From NCBI GenBank assembly GCA_038245435.1, contig JBBRSL010000037.1, forward strand, positions 1-6,680: a stretch of 6,680 nucleotides of DNA, given 5' to 3'. Both the position numbers and the translations under genes were made by a program. Below, in pieces: positions 1 to 5,881 of this stretch. This DNA comes from JBBRSL01 sp038245435. Its GTDB lineage: Bacteria > Patescibacteriota > Saccharimonadia > Saccharimonadales > CAIOMD01. Position 1 is the stretch's first letter; each line of letters opens with the position of its first letter. The notes below the pieces were generated by a model, which saw nothing but the letters and a program-made list of their open reading frames with translations, was not told where the DNA came from and did not search any database.

Positions 1-597
1 ACGACTATCGGCACTAAAACTTACACTCTTGTTTGCTACAATACTGCGGTTCAGTCAGTGTCTAAAAGCCTAAGTATAAATGTTATTCCAGCTCCAACTA
101 AACCCACGAACCCTATATTTACAGCTAGCGCAGATACTATCCAGACTGGCGGAACTGTGAATTTTGCGTGGTCAAGTACTGGTGCTGATAGTTGTACGCT
201 TGTTCCAGGCGGCATAGTTTCACGAGGGAATAAAGGTACTACATCTGTAAATAATCTATCCGCCACGACGACATTTACTATAACCTGCAAAAACACTGTC
301 GGCTCGGTTAGCGCAACAAAAGTAATCACTGTTACTTCAGCGCCAGCGCCAGTCGCTAATCCGGTAATTATATCGTTAATAGCCAGCCCAGAAAGTATTA
401 CCAGTGGGCAAACAAGTGTAATCAATTGGAGCACAACTGGTGTAAAAGTAAGTGGCTGTAGCCTTGTGCCCGGTTCGCTTACTTCTGCAAGCGGCGTTGG
501 GCAATCAACAGTAACTCTTACCGCCTCAACTAGCTATACACTTACTTGCGTCAACAGTGCAGGGGTGTCAGTTAGCAAGAGTGTTTCAATTAAAGTT
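1..597 (+). repeat. Ig-like protein repeats, about 75-80 codons each
   Basis: Three homologous coding repeats lie in tandem: the end of one at 1-84, a full copy at about 109-333, and another at about 358-597. Each ends in a strand containing a T-x-x-C-x-N element and a V-S-rich strand. The final strands of the first and third copies (VSKSLSINV and VSKSVSIKV) are closer to each other than to the second (VSATKVITV), which hints at duplication in units of two or at exchange between copies. More copies probably exist to the left of the window. Confidence 0.8.
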
Positions 598-1230
598 GAT
601 AATAAGACGGCACCAGCCGCACCAGCGCCTAGTACTCCAAGTACATCCAAATCTGCCGCCGATTCAGAAATTGAGAATAAAAATAGTGCTGAGAAAATTT
701 CTAACGGTAGTGTAAATAGTACGATTTCTGGACTTGCTACAATCGATTCAAGCAATGTAACAGACGACAAGCGAGAGGAATCTATTACTTATGTTGAATA
801 CTACGCTGGCGAAAAGCTCATTCAGAAAGTTACCAAAGCTCCGTTCGTGCTTGATACAAAATTGTTAAAAAATGGTAGCTACACCATCACTGAGCGCACT
901 TACTTTATTGATGGTACGCAGAGTGAAGTAACAAAGGTACTCGGTGTCTCTAACCAGGCTGCCCAAGTAGCAGGTGCAAAAGATGGCTTTAAGAATCTTG
1001 CAGCGCCAGTTTCTATTGGGTTGCTCGTTGCACTTACGGTGGCTGTCGTTGCCGGAATCATTACACGTCGTCGCTGGTTGCCGATTTTGGCGAGTGGTAT
1101 TTCAAGTGTAAAAACTCGTTTTAGCGAAAAAGCGACTAAGCAGACAAAGAAAGATGAACATCCTGCAACTGACGAATCTCAGACCGACGCAGATTCAGTC
1201 ATCATTAGACCAGATAAAAAAGACGATTAG
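1..1230 (+). CDS. Ig-like repeat surface protein, C-terminal membrane anchor (5' end missing)
   Basis: Frame 1 is open from base 1 to the TAG at 1228-1230, so 409 residues of a longer protein are visible. The GTG at 58 is an internal valine codon, not a start, because the codons before it complete a repeat. Three Ig-like beta-sandwich repeats are seen: the end of one (residues 1-28, Cys12), a whole one (about 37-111, Cys65 and Cys96) and another (about 120-199, Cys153 and Cys183). The shared pattern is C-x-LVPG, then T-x-T-C-x-N, then VS. The cysteine pairs, about 30 residues apart, probably form disulfides outside the cell. An Ala/Pro/Ser linker follows (200-223), then a cysteine-free beta domain (about 260-317) resembling bacterial Ig domains with an NGSYT turn. 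A membrane helix (about 335-356) is followed by RRR and a charged tail to 409, so the bulk should be extracellular. A role in adhesion or as a surface stalk is inferred; the exact family is not recognised. Confidence 0.85.
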   Translation, partial: TTIGTKTYTLVCYNTAVQSVSKSLSINVIPAPTKPTNPIFTASADTIQTGGTVNFAWSSTGADSCTLVPGGIVSRGNKGTTSVNNLSATTTFTITCKNTVGSVSATKVITVTSAPAPVANPVIISLIASPESITSGQTSVINWSTTGVKVSGCSLVPGSLTSASGVGQSTVTLTASTSYTLTCVNSAGVSVSKSVSIKVDNKTAPAAPAPSTPSTSKSAADSEIENKNSAEKISNGSVNSTISGLATIDSSNVTDDKREESITYVEYYAGEKLIQKVTKAPFVLDTKLLKNGSYTITERTYFIDGTQSEVTKVLGVSNQAAQVAGAKDGFKNLAAPVSIGLLVALTVAVVAGIITRRRWLPILASGISSVKTRFSEKATKQTKKDEHPATDESQTDADSVIIRPDKKDD

Positions 1231-1257
1231 ATAGAGCAATACTTGAGTTATGCGGCA

Positions 1258-1280
1258 ACTCGGAGATTTTCGAGTATACT
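1258..1280 (+). promoter_or_regulatory. Putative frr promoter -10 with overlapping hairpin
   Basis: TATACT at 1275-1280 matches five of six -10 bases and would start transcription near 1287, giving a leader of about 20 nt that contains the frr ribosome site. No convincing -35 is present at 16-18 bp spacing. An inverted repeat ACTCG (1258-1262) / CGAGT (1271-1275) reaches into the -10. An alternative stem GAGTT (1245-1249) / AACTC (1257-1261) would compete with it. The surface-protein gene ends at 1230 and no terminator with a T-run is seen, so readthrough into frr is also possible. Confidence 0.4.
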
Positions 1281-1297
1281 ATAGTGTAGCAATTAAC

Positions 1298-1303
1298 AGA
1301 GGA
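1298..1303 (+). promoter_or_regulatory. Ribosome binding site of frr
   Basis: AGAGGA lies four bases before the ATG at 1308. It supports that start, which also gives a normal RRF length. Confidence 0.7.
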
Positions 1304-1307
1304 ACCT

Positions 1308-1871
1308 ATGAGCCCAAACCAAGTAATTGACGATGCAAAAACCAAATTAACAGCCGCCCTATCTCATTTCGATAATGAGATGAAAAAACTTCGCACCGGC
1401 CGTGCACATAGTAGTATTTTGGATAGCTTAATGGTTATTGCATATGGCACGCCTATGCCCATCAACCAGCTTGCGAATGTAACGGCGCCAGAAGCACAAC
1501 TTTTGCAGATTACTCCCTTTGACCCAAGTAATATTCAGGCAATCAACGATGCGATTCGTAATGATCAAGGCTTGGGCCTTAACCCGAGTGATGATGGCCG
1601 GGTCGTCCGTGTGCCAATTCCGGCACTAACGACAGAGCGCCGCCAGCAAATTGTGAAGCAGCTCAACGAAAAACTCGAAGACGCCATGATAACTACACGT
1701 AATATTCGTCACGATACACTTGATACTCTCAAAGAGGCTAAAACCGATAAAGATATTAGCGAAGACGATTACAATCGACTCGAAAAACAGCTTGACGAAG
1801 CTATGGCAAAAATTAAGGCAGAAATTGAAGTCTCAGCTAAAGCAAAAGAACAAGAAATAATGACCCTCTAA
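1308..1871 (+). CDS. frr: Ribosome recycling factor (RRF)
   Basis: RRF works with EF-G (and IF3) to split the post-termination 70S complex after a peptide is released, in the cytoplasm. The 187-aa product matches the usual length of about 185. Domain I, a three-helix bundle, is formed by residues about 1-29 and 105-187; domain II, the beta sandwich, by about 30-104. Hallmarks visible are LRTGRAHSSIL (28-38), the hinge-proximal IPALTTERRQQIVK (104-117), RNIRHD (131-136, with Arg134 at the place of the essential E. coli Arg132) and ISEDD (150-154). Nothing key is missing. In most bacteria pyrH sits just upstream; here a surface-protein gene does, which fits the poor nucleotide biosynthesis of CPR bacteria but is only suggestive. 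uppS follows after 100 bp, as in the conserved bacterial cluster. Confidence 0.97.
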   Translation: MSPNQVIDDAKTKLTAALSHFDNEMKKLRTGRAHSSILDSLMVIAYGTPMPINQLANVTAPEAQLLQITPFDPSNIQAINDAIRNDQGLGLNPSDDGRVVRVPIPALTTERRQQIVKQLNEKLEDAMITTRNIRHDTLDTLKEAKTDKDISEDDYNRLEKQLDEAMAKIKAEIEVSAKAKEQEIMTL

Positions 1872-1898
1872 TTGGATACTAGACGCGAGACTTTAGAC
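1871..1898 (+). repeat. Heptamer array, left arm (4 units, NYTRGAY)
   Basis: Starting at the last base of the frr stop codon, four consecutive 7-base units fit NYTRGAY: ATTGGAT (1871), ACTAGAC (1878), GCGAGAC (1885, one mismatch) and TTTAGAC (1892). The same unit recurs in the opposite orientation at 1924-1951, making a large inverted arrangement around a 25-bp centre that holds the palindrome GCAGCTGC (1905-1912). Across the two arms TAGACGC (1880-1886) and GCGTCTA (1943-1949) are exact reverse complements. Confidence 0.65.
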
Positions 1899-1923
1899 CT
1901 TTGAGCAGCTGCAGTTTTCTAGC

Positions 1924-1951
1924 GTCCAACATCCAACGTCCAGCGTCTAAA
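1924..1951 (-). repeat. Heptamer array, right arm (4 units, reverse orientation)
   Basis: Four abutting 7-base units read on the + strand as GTCCAAC (1924), ATCCAAC (1931), GTCCAGC (1938) and GTCTAAA (1945). Their reverse complements fit NYTRGAY with no mismatch, the same consensus as the left arm. The array ends six bases before the uppS -10 box, so it covers the place where a -35 element would be. It is either a binding site for a regulator or a decayed small repeat that happens to supply the promoter; the sequence does not decide. Confidence 0.75.
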
Positions 1952-1957
1952 ATAGGG

Positions 1958-1963
1958 TATAAT
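1958..1963 (+). promoter_or_regulatory. Putative uppS -10 box, near-leaderless
   Basis: TATAAT is a perfect consensus -10 and ends eight bases before the uppS ATG at 1972. A start seven bases downstream would fall at about 1970, leaving a leader of 0-2 nt. There is no Shine-Dalgarno sequence in the AT-rich bases between. The -35 region (about 1934-1940) is poor and lies within the heptamer array. Confidence 0.55.
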
Positions 1964-1971
1964 AAAACAAC

Positions 1972-2661
1972 ATGTCAGAATCTTCTGCGGCAGTGCCGCA
2001 TCATATTGGAATAATTTTAGATGGTAATAGACGATGGGCGGCCCAACGTGGTTTACCGGGGATAGAGGGTCACAGGGTAGGTTTTGATACCCTAATTACG
2101 GTTGCTGACCATGCGCTTGGTCGCGGTGTTCAGTATATGAGCGTCTATGCGTTTTCTACCGAAAACTGGACACGAAGCCACGAGGAAGTCATTTTTTTAA
2201 TGACGTTTTTGCGTAAAATGCTAAAAAAAGAAGTAGCCAATCTGCATCAAAAAGGTGTGCGTTTTTTATGGCTAGGTCGCGAAGAAAAGTTAGACCCTAA
2301 ACTTATTAATGATCTAAAAGAATCCGAAGCGTTAACTGCCGCTAACACCAAGGGCACATTTTGTCTTTGTTTTAACTACGGTGGGCAAGCAGAAATTGCC
2401 GACGCCGCTGCTAAAGCAGCTGCAGAAGGTAAAGTCACCGAAGAATCAATCGCTCGAAATCTCTATGGTGGAGCCGAAATACCACCCGTTGATTTGCTTA
2501 TACGTACATCGGGTGAGCAGCGCATAAGCAACTTTATGTTGTGGCGTGCTGCGTATAGCGAGCTGTTTTTTACTGATGCGTTATGGCCTGATTATTCAAC
2601 AGATGATTTAGATGAAGCGCTTGCGCATTATGCCTCACGGCACAGGAGGTTCGGGAGTTAA
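1972..2661 (+). CDS. uppS: Isoprenyl transferase, undecaprenyl-PP synthase type
   Basis: This cis-prenyltransferase adds isopentenyl-PP units to farnesyl-PP to make undecaprenyl-PP, the lipid carrier for peptidoglycan and surface glycans. The product has 229 aa, close to the usual 230-255. Visible family motifs are HHIGIILDGNRRW (10-22, catalytic Asp17, E. coli Asp26), GHRVG (33-37), YAFSTENW (59-66), FNYGG (134-138), IRTSGEQRISNF (177-188, Arg178 and Arg184 binding IPP) and SELFFTD with Glu197 for the metal. The ending RRFG is typical. The ATG at 1972 is chosen because only nine residues precede the conserved HIGIILDGN. No ribosome site precedes it, but a -10 box does. The stop TAA shares its last base with the rseP ATG. 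Chain length of the product cannot be read from sequence alone. Confidence 0.96.
   Translation: MSESSAAVPHHIGIILDGNRRWAAQRGLPGIEGHRVGFDTLITVADHALGRGVQYMSVYAFSTENWTRSHEEVIFLMTFLRKMLKKEVANLHQKGVRFLWLGREEKLDPKLINDLKESEALTAANTKGTFCLCFNYGGQAEIADAAAKAAAEGKVTEESIARNLYGGAEIPPVDLLIRTSGEQRISNFMLWRAAYSELFFTDALWPDYSTDDLDEALAHYASRHRRFGS
2644..2650 (+). promoter_or_regulatory. Shine-Dalgarno of rseP inside the uppS C-terminus
   Basis: AGGAGGT lies ten bases before the rseP ATG at 2661. The AGG AGG codons also encode the two arginines of the conserved RRFG ending of UppS, so the same bases serve both genes. It fixes the rseP start. Confidence 0.8.
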
Positions 2662-3815
2662 TGTTACTTTTTATCGGCTTGTTTTTGTTTGTTTTATTAG
2701 TAGTCTTGCATGAATATGGTCACTTTTTGGTCGCCAAGCGTAATGGGGTAGAGGTCGAAGAATTTGGTGTTGGATTTCCCCCAAAGTTATTTGGCAAAAA
2801 ACTCGGCAAAGGAATATTTGAAGGCTACTACACCGTAAACTTATTACCACTTGGTGGTTTTGTGCGCCTAAAAGGCGAACACGATGCTGACAAAAGCAAG
2901 GGAGCATTTGGGGCAGTTGGCACGAGCGCCAAATTGCGTATCATGCTCGCCGGTGTGGCTATGAACTTAGTAACGGCACTCATTCTGTTTACAGGGCTTT
3001 CATGGTTGGGAATGCCCCAGGTTATTGATAATCAATTTACCGTTGCCAGTGACAGCAAAACTACCCGCTCAGAAGTCCTTGCAGGCTATGTAGAGCCAGG
3101 TTCGCCAGCTGCAAAAGCCGGCCTTACAGGCGGTTCACAGATTGTGAGTCTTAATGGTAAAGAACTAACTGAAAAAACACAGCTCCGTGCAATTACGAGC
3201 GTAAATGCTGGTAAAACGGTGTCGATTGTTTATCAAAAAGATGGTAAAACAACGGCTACGCAAGTAACGCTGTTAACTGAGCAAGAAGTCGCGGCTAGTC
3301 TTAAAACTGACAATCCAAAAGGGTATTTGGGCGTGGCGCCAAGCGAATACAAATTAGTTCGCTCAACATGGTCAGCACCAGTCGTTGCAGTTGGGCTTAG
3401 CGCACAGTTAACCGGCCTAACGCTTAAAGCGCTCGGGCAAGCCGTGGCAAACCTCGGCAAAGCATTTGCAAGCGCCATAACTGGGCAGGGTACACAAGCT
3501 AAAAAGGAAGCTGCCAAAGCCGGTGAAAACGTCAGTGGGCCCGTGGGTATCTATGCAGTGCTCAAGCAAGGTGCGAGCCTTGGCTATCAATTCGTGCTCT
3601 TTGTAGTGGCTATAATCAGCCTGACTCTGGCAATTATGAATGCGCTTCCGATTCCGGCCCTTGACGGTGGTCGAGCCGCAGTTATGCTTGCATTTAGGGC
3701 TGCCAAGAAGCCACTTAAGCAAAAAACCGAAGAGATGATACATGGTATTGGCTTTTCGACACTTATGGTACTGTTCGTCGTTATAACAATAGTTGATATT
3801 CGGCGCTTCTTTTAA
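2661..3815 (+). CDS. rseP: Site-2 intramembrane metalloprotease, RseP/RasP family
   Basis: This M50 zinc protease cuts transmembrane segments inside the membrane; relatives cleave anti-sigma factors and leftover signal peptides. The 384-aa product has the zinc site HEYGH (17-21) in the first membrane helix and the third ligand Asp335 in NALPIPALDGG (327-337). The membrane-embedded loop with LLPLGGFVRLKGE (61-73), a second helix (about 95-117), one PDZ domain (about 137-205, YVEPGSPAAKAGL), the SGPVGI element (292-297) and a last helix (about 363-382) are in the usual order. With a single PDZ it is nearer to Gram-positive RasP than to the two-PDZ E. coli RseP (450 aa). The ATG overlaps the uppS stop as TAATG, so translation is probably coupled. 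Elsewhere cdsA and dxr often lie between uppS and rseP; here they do not. Substrates are unknown. Confidence 0.95.
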   Translation: MLLFIGLFLFVLLVVLHEYGHFLVAKRNGVEVEEFGVGFPPKLFGKKLGKGIFEGYYTVNLLPLGGFVRLKGEHDADKSKGAFGAVGTSAKLRIMLAGVAMNLVTALILFTGLSWLGMPQVIDNQFTVASDSKTTRSEVLAGYVEPGSPAAKAGLTGGSQIVSLNGKELTEKTQLRAITSVNAGKTVSIVYQKDGKTTATQVTLLTEQEVAASLKTDNPKGYLGVAPSEYKLVRSTWSAPVVAVGLSAQLTGLTLKALGQAVANLGKAFASAITGQGTQAKKEAAKAGENVSGPVGIYAVLKQGASLGYQFVLFVVAIISLTLAIMNALPIPALDGGRAAVMLAFRAAKKPLKQKTEEMIHGIGFSTLMVLFVVITIVDIRRFF

Positions 3816-3830
3816 GTATTCTTATAGTAC

Positions 3831-4562
3831 GTGGATAAAGATACCGAAATTTCTATCGAAAAAAAGCAACCCTGGGGTGCTGTTGCGGCACTTCTCGTTG
3901 GCTTTGGTGCATACTTAATATCCCAACTTGCAGTCGGCTTGGCTATTTTGCCTATTATTCGTAGTCGTGGCGAAGCAGCGACTGCCAGCCTCCAAGACCC
4001 GTGGGCTTCGTTAGCATTAACCGCAATTTCATCGGCCATTATGCTCGGTGTCGTTTGGCTTTTTTTACGCTCAAAAAAGTTTACATTGAAAGAACTTGGT
4101 TTTAAAAAACCAACGCTGGGCAATGTGGGTGTAGCGGTGCTGGCATATATTGTTTATTTTGTCGTCTTTTTAGTCACTGTCTTAGCGCTCAGCGCCTTTG
4201 TACCAGCTTTTAATGCCGATGAGGCACAAGATGTTGGTTTTGTTGGCGCGCAGGGCTGGCAGCTAGCGCTCGCGTTTGTTGGGCTTGTCATAATCGCTCC
4301 AATAAGCGAAGAAATTTTCTTTCGTGGTTTTTTATATCGAGGTTTACGCCGTAGCTGGCCCATCTGGCTCGCAGGTATTGGTGCCAGCGGCCTATTCGCA
4401 CTTGCGCACGGGCAATGGAACGTCGATGTTGATGTGTTTATTCTGTCGCTTCTCCTTATATTCGTATACCAGAAGACTAATAACTTATGGTTGTGCATTG
4501 GTATGCACGCTACCAAAAACCTCATCGCCTTTTTATTCCTCTTTGTGTTTATATCGAAGTAA
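3831..4562 (+). CDS. CPBP-family intramembrane metalloprotease (Abi/CAAX type)
   Basis: The 243-aa multi-helix membrane protein has all motifs of the CPBP family (relatives of eukaryotic Rce1): EEIFFRG (160-166, glutamates and Arg165), FALAH (189-193) and HATKN (226-230). Membrane helices are visible at about 17-43, 58-79, 97-124, 143-157, 176-192 and 200-241. Bacterial members act as membrane proteases in bacteriocin self-immunity, peptide maturation or protein anchoring; which applies here is not visible. GTG at 3831 is the first start in frame after the rseP stop, 15 bp away, and gives the hydrophilic N-terminus MDKDTEISIEKK. No Shine-Dalgarno precedes it, so it depends on cotranscription with rseP, on coupling, or on a leaderless transcript. 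Placing two intramembrane proteases side by side suggests, but does not prove, a shared envelope-quality role. Confidence 0.88.
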   Translation: MDKDTEISIEKKQPWGAVAALLVGFGAYLISQLAVGLAILPIIRSRGEAATASLQDPWASLALTAISSAIMLGVVWLFLRSKKFTLKELGFKKPTLGNVGVAVLAYIVYFVVFLVTVLALSAFVPAFNADEAQDVGFVGAQGWQLALAFVGLVIIAPISEEIFFRGFLYRGLRRSWPIWLAGIGASGLFALAHGQWNVDVDVFILSLLLIFVYQKTNNLWLCIGMHATKNLIAFLFLFVFISK

Positions 4563-4563
4563 C

Positions 4564-4572
4564 TGATACAAT
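4564..4572 (+). promoter_or_regulatory. Putative proS extended -10, near-leaderless
   Basis: TGATACAAT fits the extended -10 pattern TGn-TAnAAT (five of six in the hexamer) in the 19-bp gap after the CPBP gene. Transcription would begin near 4579, two or three bases before the ATG at 4582. No Shine-Dalgarno is present before that ATG. A weak -35 candidate TTGTGT (4543-4548) lies at 18-bp spacing. Confidence 0.4.
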
Positions 4573-4581
4573 TGGTCAGAT

Positions 4582-5835
4582 ATGAAAGCAACACAACTCT
4601 TTACCAAAACTAGCAAAACCGCACCTGGCGACGAAACTGCTAAGAATGCGCAGCTTTTAATTAAAGCCGGCTTTATTGATAAGCAAATGGCGGGTGTCTA
4701 TACCTATTTGCCACTTGGTAAATTAGTGCTCGAAAATATTATTCAGATTATCCGTGAAGAAATAAACAGTGTTGGTGGTAACGAAATAAGCCTAACAGCT
4801 TTGCAACCTAAGGACATTTGGGAGGCTTCTGGCCGTTGGGACGATAAAGTTATGGATGTGTGGTTTAAAACCAAACTAGCCAATGGTAGTGAGCTTGGCT
4901 TAGCGCCTACGCACGAAGAGCCGCTTACCCAACTCATGAAACGCTTTATTAATAGCTATAAAGACTTACCAGCATTTCCGTATCAGTTCCAAATAAAGTT
5001 TCGTAACGAACTTCGCTCTAAGAGTGGGCTCATGCGTGGACGCGAATTCTGGATGAAAGACCTCTACAGTTTTAGTAAAGATCAGGCAGAACACGATAGT
5101 TTTTACGAACTTATTAGCGAAGCCTACAACAGAGTATATACGCGCTTAGGTATTGGTGATATTACGTATAAAACATTTGCCAGTGGTGGTAGTTTTGCTA
5201 AATATAGCCATGAATTTCAGACCCTCAGTGAAGTAGGCGAAGATTTGATTTATGTACACGAAGGCAAAAAGCTTGCTATTAACCAAGAAGTCTACACCGA
5301 TGAAGTGCTTGCGGATTTAGGGGTTACCAAAGAAGAGCTCATTGAAAAGAAGGCTGTCGAAGTTGGCAACATCTTTACGCTTGGTACAAAGTTTAGTGAT
5401 GCGCTTGATCTTACCTATACGGTAGAAGATGGCAGCGTCAAAAAGGTTATTATGGGCAGTTACGGTATTGGGCCGAGCCGTTTAATGGGCTTACTTGCGG
5501 AGCATTTTAGTGACGATAAGGGTCTTGTTTGGCCAGAGAATGTCGCACCATTCAAGGTGTACTTAGTGCAAATAGGTAATTCCGCAGAAGTGGTAGAAGC
5601 TGCACAAAAAATGTATACAGACTTACAAGAAAATGGTGTAACAGTATTTTGGGATGATCGCGATGCGCGCCCAGGTGATAAGTTTGCTGACGCAGATTTA
5701 TATGGCATCCCAACAAGGGTCGTTATAAGTGAAAAAACACTTGCTAGCGGCGAGCTCGAAGTTAAAAAACGTACATCAGACACGCCTGAGTTTATGGCAG
5801 CAGATGCGTTAATCGAGCGGCTCTCAAAGAGTTAG
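4582..5835 (+). CDS. proS: Prolyl-tRNA synthetase, short form without editing domain
   Basis: ProRS charges tRNA-Pro with proline using ATP. The 417-aa product is far shorter than E. coli ProRS (572 aa). The class II core is complete: motif 1 region with TYLPLG (41-46), the substrate loop APTHEE (108-113), motif 2 FRNELRS to GREFWMKD (140-160) and motif 3 GSYGIGPSR (292-300). The anticodon-binding domain follows (about 322-417) with DDRDARPGDKFADADLYGIP (358-377). Between motifs 2 and 3 there are only about 130 residues, including SHEFQTLSEVGED (209-221) and a small helical stretch (about 234-262). The roughly 180-residue INS domain, which hydrolyses Ala-tRNA-Pro, is absent, as in mitochondrial and alpha-proteobacterial short forms. 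The ATG at 4582 gives the normal N-terminus; it has no ribosome site but a near -10 box. rseP-proS adjacency is common in bacteria; here the CPBP gene intervenes. Confidence 0.96.
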   Translation: MKATQLFTKTSKTAPGDETAKNAQLLIKAGFIDKQMAGVYTYLPLGKLVLENIIQIIREEINSVGGNEISLTALQPKDIWEASGRWDDKVMDVWFKTKLANGSELGLAPTHEEPLTQLMKRFINSYKDLPAFPYQFQIKFRNELRSKSGLMRGREFWMKDLYSFSKDQAEHDSFYELISEAYNRVYTRLGIGDITYKTFASGGSFAKYSHEFQTLSEVGEDLIYVHEGKKLAINQEVYTDEVLADLGVTKEELIEKKAVEVGNIFTLGTKFSDALDLTYTVEDGSVKKVIMGSYGIGPSRLMGLLAEHFSDDKGLVWPENVAPFKVYLVQIGNSAEVVEAAQKMYTDLQENGVTVFWDDRDARPGDKFADADLYGIPTRVVISEKTLASGELEVKKRTSDTPEFMAADALIERLSKS

Positions 5836-5853
5836 TTTCGAGGTTTTTGTAAC

Positions 5854-5881
5854 TTCTAGAATCCATCTTACAACGTCCAAA
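5854..5881 (-). repeat. Degenerate heptamer array upstream of greA
   Basis: Four in-phase 7-base units, TTCTAGA (5854), ATCCATC (5861), TTACAAC (5868) and GTCCAAA (5875), resemble the right arm in front of uppS (GTCCAAC, ATCCAAC, GTCCAGC, GTCTAAA). The second and fourth are good matches; the first and third are weak. As in front of uppS, the array stops a few bases (eight here, six there) before a -10 box. No left arm is evident. Confidence 0.45.

Noticed and set aside
51..770. Minus-strand frames within the Ig-repeat gene (51-434, 534-770)
   Set aside because: They lie opposite a clearly coding repeat protein, lack ribosome sites and show no recognisable domain.
58..1230. GTG at 58 as the start of the surface protein
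   Set aside because: The frame stays open to base 1, and the residues before GTG (TYTLVCYN and so on) complete a third Ig-like repeat, so the gene is cut by the window edge.
1905..1912. GCAGCTGC palindrome as an independent operator
   Set aside because: An 8-bp palindrome alone is common by chance; it is noted only as the centre of the heptamer arrangement.
1871..1951. Heptamer arrays as a CRISPR array or terminator
   Set aside because: The units abut without spacers and are far too short for CRISPR. The inverted arms are not followed by a T-run, so intrinsic termination is unlikely.
2671..3743. Minus-strand frames opposite rseP (2671-2907, 3233-3517, 3417-3743)
   Set aside because: rseP is certain by its zinc-binding and PDZ motifs; the opposite frames have no motif or start signals and are by-products of its codon use.
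3812..4594. Frames opposite or out of phase with the CPBP gene (3812-4123 minus, 4154-4594 minus, 4324-4566 plus)
   Set aside because: The CPBP frame carries all three active-site motifs; the others have odd compositions and no start signals.
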